A stretch of DNA of 64,000 bases from Olivibacter jilunii (GCF_900607235.1 NZ_LR027862.1:39628-103627), one strand, 5' to 3'; positions 33,662-44,990 are shown, numbered from the stretch's first letter. Program-made: numbers and translations. Notes: generated by a model from the letters alone, not told the origin.

Positions 33662-34828
33662 ATGATTATTAAAACGAGTAAAAACATTAAATCCCTTTTA
33701 ACACTCAGTACAGGTCTTTTTTTATTAGCAATTACAAGCAGCTGCCATTCCGGTTCCTCCAACGCAGAAGATGAAAGCAACAAGCGATTAAGTCTTCCGG
33801 TTTTTATGGTTGACACCGGTACGGCTTTAACAGAACGAGATTATCTCGGAACCATCGAAGGAAAAGTAAATGTAGAAATCCGTCCACAGGTTGAGGGCAT
33901 TCTAGAAAAAATATATGTTGATGAAGGTGCCTACGTGAAACAGGGACAAAATCTTTTTAAAATCAACGAACAACCTTATTTGGAGGCGCTCAAAAATGCC
34001 ATTGCAGAAGAAACAGTTGAAAAGGCTAAAGAAAAAAATGCCCGTTTGGAAGTCGAGAGCCTCAAACCTTTGGTAGAAAACGATGTAATATCAGACGTTC
34101 AGCTCCGTACGGCACAAGCGAACAACGAGGTTGCTAAAGCCTCGGTAGCAAAAGCGGCAACGGCAGTAGCTACTGCCAAGATAAATCTTGGCTTCACCAA
34201 TATTAAAGCTCCCTCGAGCGGATACATAGGCAGAATTCCCAAACGCATCGGAAACTTGGTTACCAAAGGAGACTCCCAGCCGCTCACGGTACTTTCGGAT
34301 ACTCGCGAAGTGTATGTCTATTTCTCGATGAGCGAGGCAGATTTCCTACATTTCACCAAAGGTGGACGATCAAACGACTCGTCTGCTAACAATGACATGT
34401 TAATTCCCTACGTTCGCCTTATGTTGGCCGACGGTACCGAATATGCGGAGAAAGGGATTGTAGATGCGATTGATGGTCAAGTAAACCGAACAACGGGGGC
34501 CATCTCCTTACGGGCTTCTTTCGCCAATCCGCATGATGTTCTCAGACAAGGGAATACCGGTACCCTTAAGATGGAAGAAAAGAAACCCGGCGTCTTGTTG
34601 ATGCCTCAAGTAGCTGCCGTTGAATTACAAGACAAAACCTTTGTATATATTGTAACGCCGGATAACAAGGTAAAGATGCGTGCCGTCATTCTTGATGGAG
34701 TCAGCGGCCCTAACTATATTGTTAAAGATGGACTAAGGCCGGGCGACCGCGTCGTACTGTCAGGCTTTGACAAATTGGAAGACGGCCTAGCCATTAATCC
34801 ACAACTACAAAATCCCAAACGCAGTTAA
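33662..34828 (+). CDS. RND efflux membrane fusion protein (AcrA/MexA-like)
   Basis: A 388-residue periplasmic adaptor with lipobox TSSC (Cys 28). It has the N-terminal beta-barrel/lipoyl part (VNVEIRPQVEGILEKIYVDEGAYVKQGQNLFKI), a helical hairpin (about 105-175), the second lipoyl half (INLGFTNIKAPSSGYIGRIPKRIGNLV), and the C-terminal barrel with GNTGTLKMEEKKPGVLLMPQVAAVELQ and VLSGFDKLEDGLAI. It bridges the inner-membrane pump and the outer-membrane channel encoded next. It is the first gene of a three-gene operon with no adjacent TetR/MarR regulator. Confidence 0.95.
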   Translation: MIIKTSKNIKSLLTLSTGLFLLAITSSCHSGSSNAEDESNKRLSLPVFMVDTGTALTERDYLGTIEGKVNVEIRPQVEGILEKIYVDEGAYVKQGQNLFKINEQPYLEALKNAIAEETVEKAKEKNARLEVESLKPLVENDVISDVQLRTAQANNEVAKASVAKAATAVATAKINLGFTNIKAPSSGYIGRIPKRIGNLVTKGDSQPLTVLSDTREVYVYFSMSEADFLHFTKGGRSNDSSANNDMLIPYVRLMLADGTEYAEKGIVDAIDGQVNRTTGAISLRASFANPHDVLRQGNTGTLKMEEKKPGVLLMPQVAAVELQDKTFVYIVTPDNKVKMRAVILDGVSGPNYIVKDGLRPGDRVVLSGFDKLEDGLAINPQLQNPKRS

Positions 34829-34882
34829 AATCCCCATGTTAAAGTAAATACCTATTAACTCCATTAGCGAGAGGAAAAAACT

Positions 34883-37800
34883 ATGTTAAAAACCGTCATA
34901 AGCAGACCCGTCCTTGCTACCGTCATATCCATCTTATTGGTCATGTTGGGCATTGTCGGCATGCTGCAATTACCTGTCACACGTTTTCCCGAAATTGCCC
35001 CTCCGAGCGTGAGCGTTACTTTATCTTATCCCGGAGCCAATGCTGAAACGGTGGCGCAGAGTGTCTTACTACCTATTGAAGAAGCTATTAACGGGGTCGA
35101 CAATATGACCTATATACGATCTACCGCCAGTAATACCGGTTCCGGCAGTATCAATATTTTCTTCAAAGCAGGCACCAATCCCGATCAAGCGGCCGTTAAT
35201 GTCCAGACGCGTGTTTCAAAGGCCGCCAGCCAAATTCCCGCAGAAGTAAACGAAGCGGGCATCAGTGTTATGCCCAAGCAGAATGGTGTCATCATGACTA
35301 TGAATATTTTCAGTAATCACCCTGATACGGTTTATGATGAAACCTTCCTGCAAGCCTATGCGCAAATTAATATTAACCGCGAGTTATTACGCGTCCCAGG
35401 TGTTGCCGCCATCAGTCGAATTGGAGCTAGAGATTATTCCATGCGTACATGGCTTAATCCGGAAAAATTGGCTGTTTACGGCTTGGTACCTCAAGATGTC
35501 ATCGATGCCATCAAGAGTCAAAACTTTGAAATCGCCCCGGGAAAATTCGGTGAAGCATCCGATGAGGTTTTCGAAACCGTTTTGAAACATCGCGGTCGTT
35601 TCAGTAATCCGGAGGATTATGAAAATCTAGTTATTCGGACCAACGAAGACGGTTCTGTGCTCTACCTTAAAGATGTCGCTCGTATCGAATTCGGTGCTTC
35701 TAATGTGGGATCGGACAACAAAGTAAACGGCTTCCCGGGGTTAACGATCAACGTAGTCCAAACGAGTGGCTCGAATGCCGTGGAAATCGATGGACAAATA
35801 CGAAAGGTGATGGAAAAGTTACAGCGATCTTTTCCCGAGGGTATCAAATATGAAATCACGTATAGTGTTCGTGATCAAATAGACGAGTCGATCAGTCAGG
35901 TGAAACACACCTTATTCGAAGCCTTTTTCTTGGTGTTTGTCATTGTCTTTATATTCCTGCAAGATTTTCGTTCCACATTGATTCCGGCAATCGCCATCCC
36001 GGTATCGTTGGTAGGAACTTTTTTCTTCCTACTTCTATTTGGCTTTTCCATCAACGTTTTAACCATGTTTGCGCTCGTTTTAGCCATTGGTATTGTGGTA
36101 GATGATGCCATTGTTGTCGTAGAAGCGGTTCATCAAAAAATGGAACGTACCGGATTATCTCCGCGGAAAGCAACACTTTCTGCGATGAGCGAAATTACCG
36201 GCGCCATCTTATCGATTACCATGGTAATGGCGGCAGTATTCCTTCCTGTCGGTTTCATGGAAGGTCCGTCCGGCCTATTTTATAAACAGTTTGCCTATAC
36301 GCTAGCTACTGCTATCTTGATTTCGGCGCTCAATGCATTAACATTAAGTCCTGCACTATGCGCTTTGTTGTTGAGAAACAACCACCATGATGATAAGGAA
36401 AAGGAGTTAAAAGGAAGCAAATTGTCCAAATATTCGAGGCGGTTTTTTGATGGATTTAATGTTGCGTTTGATACACTTACCAATAAGTATATACGCTCTT
36501 TAAATTTCCTGCTGCGTAAGAAATGGCTTACCCTGGCCCTGTTAGCCTTGCTTTCCGCAGCCGGTATTTTTTTGATGAATAGAACACCGTCAAGCTTTAT
36601 CCCCACAGAAGACGACAGTTTTGTTACCTTTTCTATGTCTATGCCTCCTGGGGCTTCTTTAGCGAGAACGACAGAAGTATTACAGCGAGCCGACAGCATA
36701 GTGAGAAAACGCGAGCAGATTTCAGGCATGACGACTATTTCCGGTTACAATGCCATTGACGCCACGGCCAGCCCGGCCTTTGCGGTAGGCTATATCAATC
36801 TAAAAGACCATAAGGAACGAGGAGAGATAAAAGACATTAACGCTTTTATGGATAGTATCCGTCAGGATCTTTCTCAGATTAGCGAAGCCACTTTTAGCGT
36901 TTATCCACGTCCTACGGTACAAGGGTTTGGTGATTTTAGTGGCTTAGAGTTCGTATTACAAGACCGCCTCGGTGGTACTTTTGCATCGTTCAGCAAGGTG
37001 GCGAACAATTTTATTCAAGAACTGCAAAAAAGACCTGAAATTGAAACAGCATTTACGCCGTTTAAAGCCAATTTCCCACAATATCAGCTAGAGGTCGATT
37101 TTGTAAAAGCACAGGCCCTAGGTGTCACCGCAAAGGATCTGATGACAACCATACGAGGCTATTACGGCCGGGTACAAGCTGGCGATTTCAGTCGCTTTGG
37201 CAGACAATATCGTATCTACATGCAGGCAGACGCCCGATTTACCAATGACCCGGAGTCTTTTAAATCGATTTTCGTCCGTAATAAAAACGGTGACATGGTA
37301 CCAGCCAATACCTTGGTAAAACTGCGGAAAGTCTTTGGTCCGGAAACCGTCAATCGTTATAACTTATTTAATGCTATTGCTATCAATGCGACACCAGCGG
37401 CAGGCCATAGTTCCGGTGACGCGATGAAAGCTGTCGATGAGGTGGCGGAAAAGGTGTTGACAGCAAACTATAGCTATGAATGGACCGGCATGAGTTTGGA
37501 AGAGCGACAAAGTGGTGGACAAACCATTCTAATCTTTACGTTAAGTATTCTCTTTGTCTATTTCTTACTGGCAGCACAATACGAAAGCTATATTTTACCT
37601 TTCGCCATTTTACTTTCGGTTCCGGTTGGTCTCGTAGGGGTTTATACAGCTGTCAATCTGGTCGGACTCGAAAACAACATATATGTTCAGGTTGGCCTTA
37701 TCATGCTTATAGGACTACTGGCGAAAAACGCCATTCTCATTGTGGAATTTGCCGTTCAACAACGTAAATCCGGTTTGTCGATTTACGATGCCGCGATTGA

Positions 37801-38044
37801 AGGAGCCCGCTTACGATTGAGACCGATTCTAATGACTTCACTGGCTTTCGTTGCGGGCTTGATTCCTTTGATGTGGACGGTCGGACCGTCGGCACAAGGT
37901 AATCATTCAATCAGTATCGGTGCAGCAGGCGGTATGTTATTCGGCGTAACAGTTGGTGTATTTGTTATCCCCGTTCTTTATATGGTTTTTCAGCATTTTG
38001 ATGAAAAGGTAAAATCCAAAATGATTCAGGAAGAAGATGATTAA
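34883..38044 (+). CDS. RND multidrug efflux permease (AcrB/HAE1-like)
   Basis: A 1053-residue proton-driven inner-membrane pump with 12 expected membrane spans and two large periplasmic loops. Family marks include the start [43 protein letters not shown], the [34 protein letters not shown] segment, and the proton-relay region [14 protein letters not shown] (two Asp on TM4). The second-half copy is [14 protein letters not shown] (Lys on TM10). The C-terminus [19 protein letters not shown] is normal. It overlaps the TolC-like gene by 8 bases. HAE1-type members export hydrophobic drugs, detergents or lipids; specificity cannot be read. Confidence 0.96.
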   Translation: MLKTVISRPVLATVISILLVMLGIVGMLQLPVTRFPEIAPPSVSVTLSYPGANAETVAQSVLLPIEEAINGVDNMTYIRSTASNTGSGSINIFFKAGTNPDQAAVNVQTRVSKAASQIPAEVNEAGISVMPKQNGVIMTMNIFSNHPDTVYDETFLQAYAQININRELLRVPGVAAISRIGARDYSMRTWLNPEKLAVYGLVPQDVIDAIKSQNFEIAPGKFGEASDEVFETVLKHRGRFSNPEDYENLVIRTNEDGSVLYLKDVARIEFGASNVGSDNKVNGFPGLTINVVQTSGSNAVEIDGQIRKVMEKLQRSFPEGIKYEITYSVRDQIDESISQVKHTLFEAFFLVFVIVFIFLQDFRSTLIPAIAIPVSLVGTFFFLLLFGFSINVLTMFALVLAIGIVVDDAIVVVEAVHQKMERTGLSPRKATLSAMSEITGAILSITMVMAAVFLPVGFMEGPSGLFYKQFAYTLATAILISALNALTLSPALCALLLRNNHHDDKEKELKGSKLSKYSRRFFDGFNVAFDTLTNKYIRSLNFLLRKKWLTLALLALLSAAGIFLMNRTPSSFIPTEDDSFVTFSMSMPPGASLARTTEVLQRADSIVRKREQISGMTTISGYNAIDATASPAFAVGYINLKDHKERGEIKDINAFMDSIRQDLSQISEATFSVYPRPTVQGFGDFSGLEFVLQDRLGGTFASFSKVANNFIQELQKRPEIETAFTPFKANFPQYQLEVDFVKAQALGVTAKDLMTTIRGYYGRVQAGDFSRFGRQYRIYMQADARFTNDPESFKSIFVRNKNGDMVPANTLVKLRKVFGPETVNRYNLFNAIAINATPAAGHSSGDAMKAVDEVAEKVLTANYSYEWTGMSLEERQSGGQTILIFTLSILFVYFLLAAQYESYILPFAILLSVPVGLVGVYTAVNLVGLENNIYVQVGLIMLIGLLAKNAILIVEFAVQQRKSGLSIYDAAIEGARLRLRPILMTSLAFVAGLIPLMWTVGPSAQGNHSISIGAAGGMLFGVTVGVFVIPVLYMVFQHFDEKVKSKMIQEEDD

Positions 38045-39503
38045 AAAAAATATAAAAACAAGGCACTTCGGCTCAATAGCACTTTTGACGATATTCCTTA
38101 GTCTATTACTTAATGCTTGTAAAGTAGGGAAAGATTATAAGCGGCCGCATTTGAACCTTCCCAAAAAATATCGAGATGAAATCAGTCCCGCCGATTCGGT
38201 CGGAATAGGCAACATCTATTGGCGCGAATTCTTTGTCGATACTACACTTCGTAAAATTATTGACACGGCCCTTGTGAGTAACTACGATATGCGGAAAGCT
38301 CTGAAAAACATTCAGATTGCTAACCAACGTGTTTTCCAGGCACGTGCAGAATTTCTTCCCGACATCAATGCTACCTTGGGAAGCGTCAATAGGCAATACC
38401 GATCCAAAAACTTCTATTCTAATCCCTCCTCGAAATATTACGAAACGAAGGGTAAAGAAGCTCCGGAAACCTTATTTGATTATACCATGCAGCATATGAG
38501 CAGTATTGGACTCAGCTGGGAGCTGGACATTTGGGGTAAAATTCGGCGCTTGAATGAGCGGACCCTAGCGGAGTATCTGCAAACGTATGAGGCTCGTAAA
38601 CTCTTACAAACGCAATTGGTTGCCAATATCGCGGAAGGCTATTACAACTTATTGATGTTGGATGCTCAATTGGAAGTAGCCCGTCGAAACCTGCGGTTGA
38701 CTGATAGTACGTTACGCATTGTCAAATTGCAACGGGATGCAGGTCAGGTAACCTCGCTCGCTATCCAGCAAACCGAGTCGCAACGTTTAGCAGCTCAATC
38801 GCTTATTCCGCAATTGGAGCGTCAGGTAGTCATTCAAGAAAATAGCTTGCGAGCTTTATCCGGTGAATTGCCCGATAGTATTCCACGAGATGCCTCCTTG
38901 ACTGATTTTTTGATCGAAGATTCTGTTACGGCCAGTGTTCCGCTATACATGGTGAGTCACCGACCCGACGTACGTGCCTCTGAGCTCGCGCTACGTGCTG
39001 CTAATGCAAATGTCGGCGTCACACAGGCCTATCGTTATCCGGCGCTGACCATAGAAGCCGAAGGCGGGGTAAACAGTATGTTATCCAAAAATTGGTTTAA
39101 AATTCCCGGCTCTCTATTTGGGGGTATAATAGGGAGTTTGACAGCTCCTGTCTTTAATAAACGCAAAATTAAAACGGACATCGAAGTTGCCAAACTCGAA
39201 CGGGATAAGGCCGAACTGGATTTTCAACAGGTTGTATTGGATGCCATTAATGAAATTACCAATACGTTGATAACCTTTAAAAAATTGCAGGAAGAGTATG
39301 AAATTGCTGAAAATCGAGTAAAGGTTGCTCAACTAGGTATTAAACAAGCGGGATTATTATTTAAAGCAGGTTATGCTACTTATCTGGAAGTCATTACGGC
39401 GCAACAGAATGCGATTGACAGTGAACTGGAATTAGTAAGCCTTAAACAACAATTATTGCTGGCTAGAGTTGAGTTGTATAGAGCATTGGGTGGAGGGGCG
39501 TAG
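38037..39503 (+). CDS. TolC/NodT-family outer-membrane efflux channel lipoprotein
   Basis: A 488-residue outer-membrane factor of the NodT type with a lipobox (LLNAC, Cys 28), then [19 protein letters not shown], the typical start of RND outer-membrane lipoproteins. Two repeated helical halves contain [32 protein letters not shown] and [38 protein letters not shown], plus the closing [35 protein letters not shown]. It completes the tripartite pump. Its start overlaps the permease's stop, so it is translated with it. Its stop codon runs straight into repeat R7. Confidence 0.95.
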   Translation: MIKKNIKTRHFGSIALLTIFLSLLLNACKVGKDYKRPHLNLPKKYRDEISPADSVGIGNIYWREFFVDTTLRKIIDTALVSNYDMRKALKNIQIANQRVFQARAEFLPDINATLGSVNRQYRSKNFYSNPSSKYYETKGKEAPETLFDYTMQHMSSIGLSWELDIWGKIRRLNERTLAEYLQTYEARKLLQTQLVANIAEGYYNLLMLDAQLEVARRNLRLTDSTLRIVKLQRDAGQVTSLAIQQTESQRLAAQSLIPQLERQVVIQENSLRALSGELPDSIPRDASLTDFLIEDSVTASVPLYMVSHRPDVRASELALRAANANVGVTQAYRYPALTIEAEGGVNSMLSKNWFKIPGSLFGGIIGSLTAPVFNKRKIKTDIEVAKLERDKAELDFQQVVLDAINEITNTLITFKKLQEEYEIAENRVKVAQLGIKQAGLLFKAGYATYLEVITAQQNAIDSELELVSLKQQLLLARVELYRALGGGA

Positions 39504-39846
39504 TGTTAGTTATTGGTTGTTAGTTATTGGTTATTGGTTGTTAGTTATTGGTTATTAGTTGTCCGTTGTGAGCAGAGGCACTCCTAAGGGCTAGGTTAGT
39601 TGTTGGTTATTCGTTGTTGGTTGTTCGTACCAACATTATCACATTAATTAACCGACTCCGAAGACTCGGGAGAGCTCATGCCCGTCCCGAGTCTTTCAGG
39701 GAATGCCTTTAAATAAACATTAATGAATAATTGGCTAATCGGCTAATTAACTAACCGAGCATAGCGAGCTCATGAATGCCTTAAAGTGAACACGAATGAA
39801 TAATTCCCTACTCAACAACTTAACTACTCTCAACGAATAACTAAAA
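39501..39846. repeat. Mosaic intergenic repeat R7 (fills the whole spacer)
   Basis: It occupies the entire gap between the convergent tolC-like and lepB genes. Order: heptamers; core E (39565-39602, starting GTTGTGAGCAGAGGC); heptamers; core D (about 39625-39730) with a perfect 10-bp-stem hairpin AGACTCGGGA/TCCCGAGTCT (39662-39694); GGCTAATC units; a second partial D; octamers CTCAACAA, CTTAACTA; and final heptamers next to the lepB stop codon. Confidence 0.85.
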
Positions 39847-41271
39847 TTAATGGATTCCCATAAAAATACGATTCCATCTGATCTTGTCAAAGAAAGATCC
39901 TTTGTCATCTAAACTAAGCCATACAAAAAGGGCCTTACCAACAATATGATCTTCCGGCACAAATCCCCAAAATCTCGAATCCAATGAATTATGGCGATTG
40001 TCCCCCATCATCCAATAATAATTCATTTTGAAGGTATAACTCGTTGCTTTAGCACCATCAATATAATAACCATCCCCTTTTTTCTCAAACGTGTGGCCTT
40101 CATATACCGTAATAGCACGTTCGTAAATTGGCACGGTCTGTTCATTCAATTGAACCGTCCAACCTTGATGCGGCACAATGACCGGCCCATAATTATCTCT
40201 GTTCCAATCTGACCCTTGGGGAAAAATATCCTGTGTAGGTTCAGGGGTTCCCTTCGGATAAATAAGCGGTTTAATTTCCTTCACGTTTGCCCATCCTTTG
40301 ATTGTATTTGCCAACGAAGGTGTCAGATAGAAAACGTACTGGTTCGCTTGCCCCGTTGATCCACCGTCGATCCGCATATCGTTAATGCGGTCTAGATTAA
40401 TATCGGTACCATCCGTGGTCACCTCGTACATAAGTTGACCTTCCACGGGCGTTATGCCCTGTTTTCCATTAACATAAACCTGTGCATTTACAATGGAAAT
40501 GGTATCACCCGGTATACCGATCGCACGCTTTATATAATTTTCCCGTTTATCCACCGGTCTATTAAAAGGTGCATCAGCCTCCATCGGATAATTAAATACC
40601 ACTACGTCATTACGTTTGATTTTCTGCAAGCCCGGTAATCGACGATAATCCATTTCCAAACCGTCCCAATAGGCCTTCGTGCCCGTTATTGGCATGGTGT
40701 GATGAGCAAAAGGAAAAGCAATCGGCGTCATCGGAAGACGTGGTCCATAGTTTATTTTACTAACAAAAAGAAAATCCCCGGTAAGTAAGCTCCGTTCCAT
40801 AGAGCCGGAGGGAATCATGTAAGCTTCAATTAAAAAAGTCCTGATCAACGTTGCGGCGACAACTGCAAAGACGATGGCGTCAGCCCATTCCCGGGTCGCA
40901 GACTTTTTGTAAGGATACTTCTTCTTAAATTCTTCTGTAGCAGAAGCTCCCCAATAGGTAACCGTTTTATCAGCGCCCCATAAGGGGAAGACGATAAAAG
41001 GTACGATAATGGTCCCCACTTGATCGAGAAAAGAACGCCGACCAAAACATCGAACAAAATCTATGTACAGCCCGATACCGATGAAAAGATTGATGATAGG
41101 GACTACTAGCAAAATCACCCACCACCATGGTCTTCCGGTAAGTTTAGTAATAATATATTCACGATAGAAAGGAATCAGTGATTCCCATCCGGGCCTTCCT
41201 GCTTTCACAAAAAGTAACCATAAACCGATCTGCGTGCCCAGAAAAAATACTACCAAAAAAGCTGTTAACAT
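39847..41271 (-). CDS. lepB: Signal peptidase I, large Bacteroidota type
   Basis: A 474-residue type I signal peptidase that cleaves Sec signal peptides at the periplasmic face. It has extra N-terminal membrane segments (about 1-22, 50-70 and 85-98, with DUF5684-like features such as [16 protein letters not shown]), then the anchor span (about 130-152) directly before the catalytic PSGSM (Ser 157). The catalytic Lys 248 lies in [11 protein letters not shown], and box E is [16 protein letters not shown] near the C-terminus. About 150 residues lie between boxes B and E, as in Bacteroidota relatives. It is the last gene of the parA-parB-DUF5683-dapB-lepB block. Confidence 0.95.
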   Translation of the reverse strand: MLTAFLVVFFLGTQIGLWLLFVKAGRPGWESLIPFYREYIITKLTGRPWWWVILLVVPIINLFIGIGLYIDFVRCFGRRSFLDQVGTIIVPFIVFPLWGADKTVTYWGASATEEFKKKYPYKKSATREWADAIVFAVVAATLIRTFLIEAYMIPSGSMERSLLTGDFLFVSKINYGPRLPMTPIAFPFAHHTMPITGTKAYWDGLEMDYRRLPGLQKIKRNDVVVFNYPMEADAPFNRPVDKRENYIKRAIGIPGDTISIVNAQVYVNGKQGITPVEGQLMYEVTTDGTDINLDRINDMRIDGGSTGQANQYVFYLTPSLANTIKGWANVKEIKPLIYPKGTPEPTQDIFPQGSDWNRDNYGPVIVPHQGWTVQLNEQTVPIYERAITVYEGHTFEKKGDGYYIDGAKATSYTFKMNYYWMMGDNRHNSLDSRFWGFVPEDHIVGKALFVWLSLDDKGSFFDKIRWNRIFMGIH

Positions 41272-41459
41272 GCCTTATAAAGTAAAAATTAAAAAGTAAA
41301 AATTAAAAAGCCTGCCTCCCGTAGGGATGGTCAAAACCCCGGAGGGCTCATTGATGCCTTAAGAAACAAATAAGATATCAATAATTAAAAAAGTAATCAG
41401 CGTTCGGAAGTCGGCTTTCAGCTTGTTCTAAAAGAAAGCTGATTTCTGACCGCAGACAG

Positions 41460-42200
41460 CTACCCAAAATCAAACATATCCGTAACAGCATAGAAGCCTT
41501 TCTTACCTTGCAACCACTCCGCGGCGATGACCGCACCTAAAGCAAAGCCTGCACGGCTATGTGCTGTGTGTTTAAATTCAATCTGATCCACCTCCGAACT
41601 GTACAATACCGTGTGGGTGCCGGGTACTTCCTCAATCCGATGCGATTCGATCAATAACTGATTTTTCTTCGGTATGATTTCGTCGCCTTCTCCGACCAGG
41701 TTGTTTACCCATTCATCCTTATCATCGTTATGTTCCAAAATACCTTCTGCTATCGTAATGGCCGTACCGCTTGGGGAGTCCAGTTTATGAGTATGATGGA
41801 TTTCCTCTACTTGGACGTCATATTGTTTATAAGGACTCATAGCTTTAGCCAATAACTTATTGATATGAAAGAACACATTAACACCAATACTGAAGTTAGA
41901 CCCGTAAAGTAAGGATTTGTTACCTGCTTTACATTTTTCTTCAATTTCCGCCAGGTGACTATACCAGCCCGTTGTTCCCACAACCATGGGCGTATCTGCT
42001 TCAAAACAAAGATTTATGTTTTGAAGGGCCCCATGTGGCGTACTGAAATCAATGGCAACATCAATGTCAGAAAAATCGTCCGCTATGATCTCATGTCGAT
42101 TATTCTCATCAATAATCAATGCCACCGTATGACCTCGTTCAGAAGCAATTTTTTCTATGATACGGCCCATTTTACCGTAACCAATCAAGGCTATGTTCAT
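41460..42200 (-). CDS. dapB: 4-hydroxy-tetrahydrodipicolinate reductase DapB
   Basis: A 246-residue NAD(P)H-dependent reductase of the diaminopimelate/lysine pathway. It shows the Rossmann start MNIALIGYGKMGRIIEKIA, DVAIDFSTP, VVGTTGW, and the substrate motif GSNFSIGVNVFFHINKLLA. The catalytic-site segment EIHHTHKLDSPSGTA holds the paired His and Lys. The C-terminus has FKHTAHSRAGFALGAVIAAEWL. The protein is slightly short versus E. coli, as usual in Bacteroidota. Located between lepB and the DUF5683 gene in a conserved order. Confidence 0.96.
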   Translation of the reverse strand: MNIALIGYGKMGRIIEKIASERGHTVALIIDENNRHEIIADDFSDIDVAIDFSTPHGALQNINLCFEADTPMVVGTTGWYSHLAEIEEKCKAGNKSLLYGSNFSIGVNVFFHINKLLAKAMSPYKQYDVQVEEIHHTHKLDSPSGTAITIAEGILEHNDDKDEWVNNLVGEGDEIIPKKNQLLIESHRIEEVPGTHTVLYSSEVDQIEFKHTAHSRAGFALGAVIAAEWLQGKKGFYAVTDMFDFG

Positions 42201-42270
42201 TATATTTTGCTATGTGTTTAGGTTTGCAATATACGATTTTACTTAAAACTCCTAAATGTAGTAAATTTTG

Positions 42271-42978
42271 TCACTTAATCGAAAAGGTTGCTTTTAGCCC
42301 CACTACCGGAGTCGAACGATAAGCCAACATACCGGGAGCTTGCATCAGGGTAGGACGAATATTAAAAGTGAGGTCGTCACTCATATCATAGCGTTTAAAT
42401 TTCGCATCGATGTAAGCGTCGATTACGTTCAGTGCATACCATCCAACGGTAAGCAGAATGGTTAAATCTCGGTTTCGTCGATAAAAATCTTTCGCCCCGA
42501 TAAGCCATTCAGTTGTCACGTAGTCAGGATATTTTGGATTCTGGCTGAGCCCCTGGTTGGCTAGACGGAAGCGAACCTCCTCTAAGGTCTCACTGTAGTT
42601 ATTCTGTGCAAATACAAACGAATAACCTAAGCCTCCGAAACCTGCCCAGATGATCGGAGCTTTTACATAGCCCCAACCACGATTAAACAATTGCCCCCAT
42701 CCCGGCAAAATAAGTGATCGGCGAACTGCCTTTTTCGTCAAAGCTTCTAATGCTAAACGAGCGGAATCTTTGTAAACGACCGGCTTCTGCTCTTCCTCTT
42801 TTTGTTCCCGTCTTTTCCGTTCCTTTTTCGGCACATTAGCGGTATCAGTCATATTGAAACGATCTTTACTGATATCATTAGGTGTTCTAATACTATCGGG
42901 CACCTGTGCTAGCACACAAGAGCAGGCCATCACAAAAAAAACAAGTAAAGAGAGAAACCGAAATGTTGTCATTACCAA
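42271..42978 (-). CDS. DUF5683-family exported protein
   Basis: A 235-residue protein with an N-terminal signal/anchor (TFRFLSLLVFFVMACSCVLAQ) and a charged linker rich in K, R and E (about 50-70). The conserved part SLILPGWGQLFNRGWGYVKAPIIWAGFGGLGYSFVFAQNNYSETLEEVRFR is followed by YRRNRDLTILLTVGWYALNVIDAYIDAKFKRYDMSDDL. This matches the DUF5683 family that lies between parB and dapB in many Bacteroidota. Hydrophobic stretches suggest membrane association. It overlaps parB by 7 bases. No molecular function is established. Confidence 0.85.
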   Translation of the reverse strand: MVMTTFRFLSLLVFFVMACSCVLAQVPDSIRTPNDISKDRFNMTDTANVPKKERKRREQKEEEQKPVVYKDSARLALEALTKKAVRRSLILPGWGQLFNRGWGYVKAPIIWAGFGGLGYSFVFAQNNYSETLEEVRFRLANQGLSQNPKYPDYVTTEWLIGAKDFYRRNRDLTILLTVGWYALNVIDAYIDAKFKRYDMSDDLTFNIRPTLMQAPGMLAYRSTPVVGLKATFSIK

Positions 42979-43901
42979 TCTAATAACTCCAGAATCCGAC
43001 TAAGATCATCTTCCGACATAAATGGAATCTCAATCGTACCTTTTCCACCCTTACTTTTTACGTTGAGCTTTACTTTAGTAGAAAATTTGGAGGCCAGGTC
43101 ATCCTGGATCTTTTGAAACTCAAACGACAGCGGCTTCTCTTTAGTATCAGGCTTCGCTTTATTCTTGTAAGTACTGTCGTTAACGAGCCTCACCAGCTCC
43201 TCAACTTTCCGTACAGATAATCCTTTTTCAATAATTTCCTGAAAAATATACAGTTGTTTATCGACATCGGCGACATTGATTAAGGCACGGGCATGCCCCA
43301 TACTCAATTTTCCATCGCGGATAGATGCCTGAATAGCCGGTGGTAATTTTAGTAAACGAAGATAGTTGGTAACCGTTGATCTGTTTTTACTTACCCGATC
43401 ACCTAACTCTTCCTGCTTTAGGTTACACTCGTCAATCATGCGCTGAAAACTTAAGGCAACCTCTATTGCATTTAGATTCTCGCGTTGTATATTTTCGATG
43501 AGTGCCATTTCCAACATCTGTTGGTCATTAGCTGTTCTTATGTATGCCGGAATCTCTGTCAGTCCTGCAATCCTAGATGCTCTTAAGCGTCGTTCGCCGG
43601 AAATCAACTGATAATTCCCATTTCCCATTTTGCGTACGGTAATGGGTTGAATCAGACCTTGTAATTTAATTGAATCAGCAAGCTCATTTAAGGCTTCTGC
43701 ATCAAAATCTGTCCTTGGCTGGAAAGGGTTTACTTCTATCGCATCAATTTTAATCTGGCTAATTGATCCCGGCGGCACATCCTTCCCTATTCCCACTGCG
43801 GTTGACTGCTGACTGGCTGCTGTTTGCTTTACCACTTCGTCTGTATCATTCAGCAATGCACTTAAGCCTTTTCCTAAACCTGTTTTTCGCTGTTGCGCCA
43901 T
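42972..43901 (-). CDS. parB: Chromosome partitioning protein ParB
   Basis: A 309-residue ParB/Spo0J-type CTPase clamp that binds parS and spreads over the origin region. The N-terminal motif MAQQRKTGLGKGLSALL contacts ParA. The ParB/Srx domain shows IEVNPFQPRTDFD, GLIQPITVR and LISGERRLRASRIAG (CTP-binding). The helix-turn-helix follows (about 165-195, LGDRVSKNRSTVTNYLRLLKLP), and the C-terminal dimer part is FSTKVKLNVKSKGGKGTIEIPFMSEDDLSRILELL. It shares its first base with the end of parA. I found no exact parS-like palindrome in the window. Confidence 0.96.
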   Translation of the reverse strand: MAQQRKTGLGKGLSALLNDTDEVVKQTAASQQSTAVGIGKDVPPGSISQIKIDAIEVNPFQPRTDFDAEALNELADSIKLQGLIQPITVRKMGNGNYQLISGERRLRASRIAGLTEIPAYIRTANDQQMLEMALIENIQRENLNAIEVALSFQRMIDECNLKQEELGDRVSKNRSTVTNYLRLLKLPPAIQASIRDGKLSMGHARALINVADVDKQLYIFQEIIEKGLSVRKVEELVRLVNDSTYKNKAKPDTKEKPLSFEFQKIQDDLASKFSTKVKLNVKSKGGKGTIEIPFMSEDDLSRILELLDW

Positions 43902-44695
43902 TATATTTTTGCCTCCTCTTGCTCTTTCTGTAAACCGTTTTTAATTAAAATCTCTCTCGCCAAATTTAGATAGTTAATGGCTCCTTTTGAGTTGGCATCG
44001 TGCATGATCACGGAAATACCAAAGCTCGGAGCTTCACTTAAACGCGTATTTCGTTGGATAATGGTATTAAAAACCAGGTCGTTAAAATGTGAGCGCACTT
44101 CCTCAACTACCTGATTGGATAAACGCAAACGAACATCGTACATGGTTAGCAAGATGCCTTCAATCTCGAGATTGGTATTCAAGCGGTTTTGAACAATTTT
44201 AATGGTGTTTAGCAACTTGCCTAGTCCTTCCAACGCAAAGTATTCGCATTGAACAGGGATGATCACGGAGTTTGCCGCTGTTAATGCGTTAATGGTAATT
44301 AATCCGAGAGAGGGCGAACAATCGATGATAATAAAGTCATAGTCGTCACTTACCTGCTTCAATACGGACCGCATTTTATACTCACGATCATTGAGATTGA
44401 TCATCTCAATCTCAGCCCCTACAAGATCAATATGTGCAGGGAGCAGATCCAGATTAGGTGTTTCGGTTTTTTGGATAGCCTCTCTGGGATCTAAATCATT
44501 AATAATACATTCGTATACACTCGATTTGATAGCCCTTGGATCGAAACCGATACCGGAGGTCGAATTTGCCTGAGGATCCGCATCCACCAAAAGTGTTCGG
44601 TACTCCAATACGGCAAGACTCGCTGCTAAATTAATCGAGGATGTGGTCTTACCCACTCCTCCTTTTTGATTGGCTAACGCTATGATTTTACCCAT
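43901..44695 (-). CDS. parA: Chromosome partitioning ATPase ParA/Soj
   Basis: A 264-residue deviant Walker A ATPase that with ParB moves chromosome origins. Motifs: KGGVGKTTSSINLAASLA (from residue 11), LLVDADPQANST, FIIIDCSPSLGLITINAL, IPVQCEYFALEGLGKL and VIQRNTRLSEAPSFGISVI-like C-terminal box (written here with N-T-I-I before QRNTR). It is the first gene of the five-gene block and is divergent from the FMN reductase gene. Length is that of a chromosomal ParA. Confidence 0.97.
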   Translation of the reverse strand: MGKIIALANQKGGVGKTTSSINLAASLAVLEYRTLLVDADPQANSTSGIGFDPRAIKSSVYECIINDLDPREAIQKTETPNLDLLPAHIDLVGAEIEMINLNDREYKMRSVLKQVSDDYDFIIIDCSPSLGLITINALTAANSVIIPVQCEYFALEGLGKLLNTIKIVQNRLNTNLEIEGILLTMYDVRLRLSNQVVEEVRSHFNDLVFNTIIQRNTRLSEAPSFGISVIMHDANSKGAINYLNLAREILIKNGLQKEQEEAKI

Positions 44696-44864
44696 TGTAA
44701 TTTATAAGTCCTAAGTAAAAAATATTCGCCTAATGGTTTCCCGCTTTCAATCCGTCATAATCCATTAAACTAGGATGTCTTCTTAATATTGCCTTAATGG
44801 AGCATTTTCTCCGAAAAAAATTGATTCGGTTTCCCCAAAAAAAGCGCACCCTTTTCTTCTCTCC

Positions 44865-44896
44865 TTGTTTAAAAATGCGTTTATTTAGTATCTTCG
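44865..44896 (+). promoter_or_regulatory. Putative promoter of the FMN reductase gene
   Basis: TTG at 44865-44867 and TATCTTCG at 44889-44896 (one mismatch to TAnnTTTG), 21 bases apart, fit the Bacteroidota -33/-7 layout about 95 bases upstream of the ATG at 44991. Confidence 0.45.
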
Positions 44897-44990
44897 CAGT
44901 TTTTAAACACCTTAAACAAGGTTGCTAAGATACAAATTTTACACAGCTTAAAAACCAGAAGGGGTTTAGATTTTACACATATTATTAACA

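Noticed and set aside
43901..44990. parS centromere site near parAB
   Set aside because: I looked for the usual GTTTCACGTGAAAC/GTTCCACGTGGAAC-type palindrome around parAB and found none.
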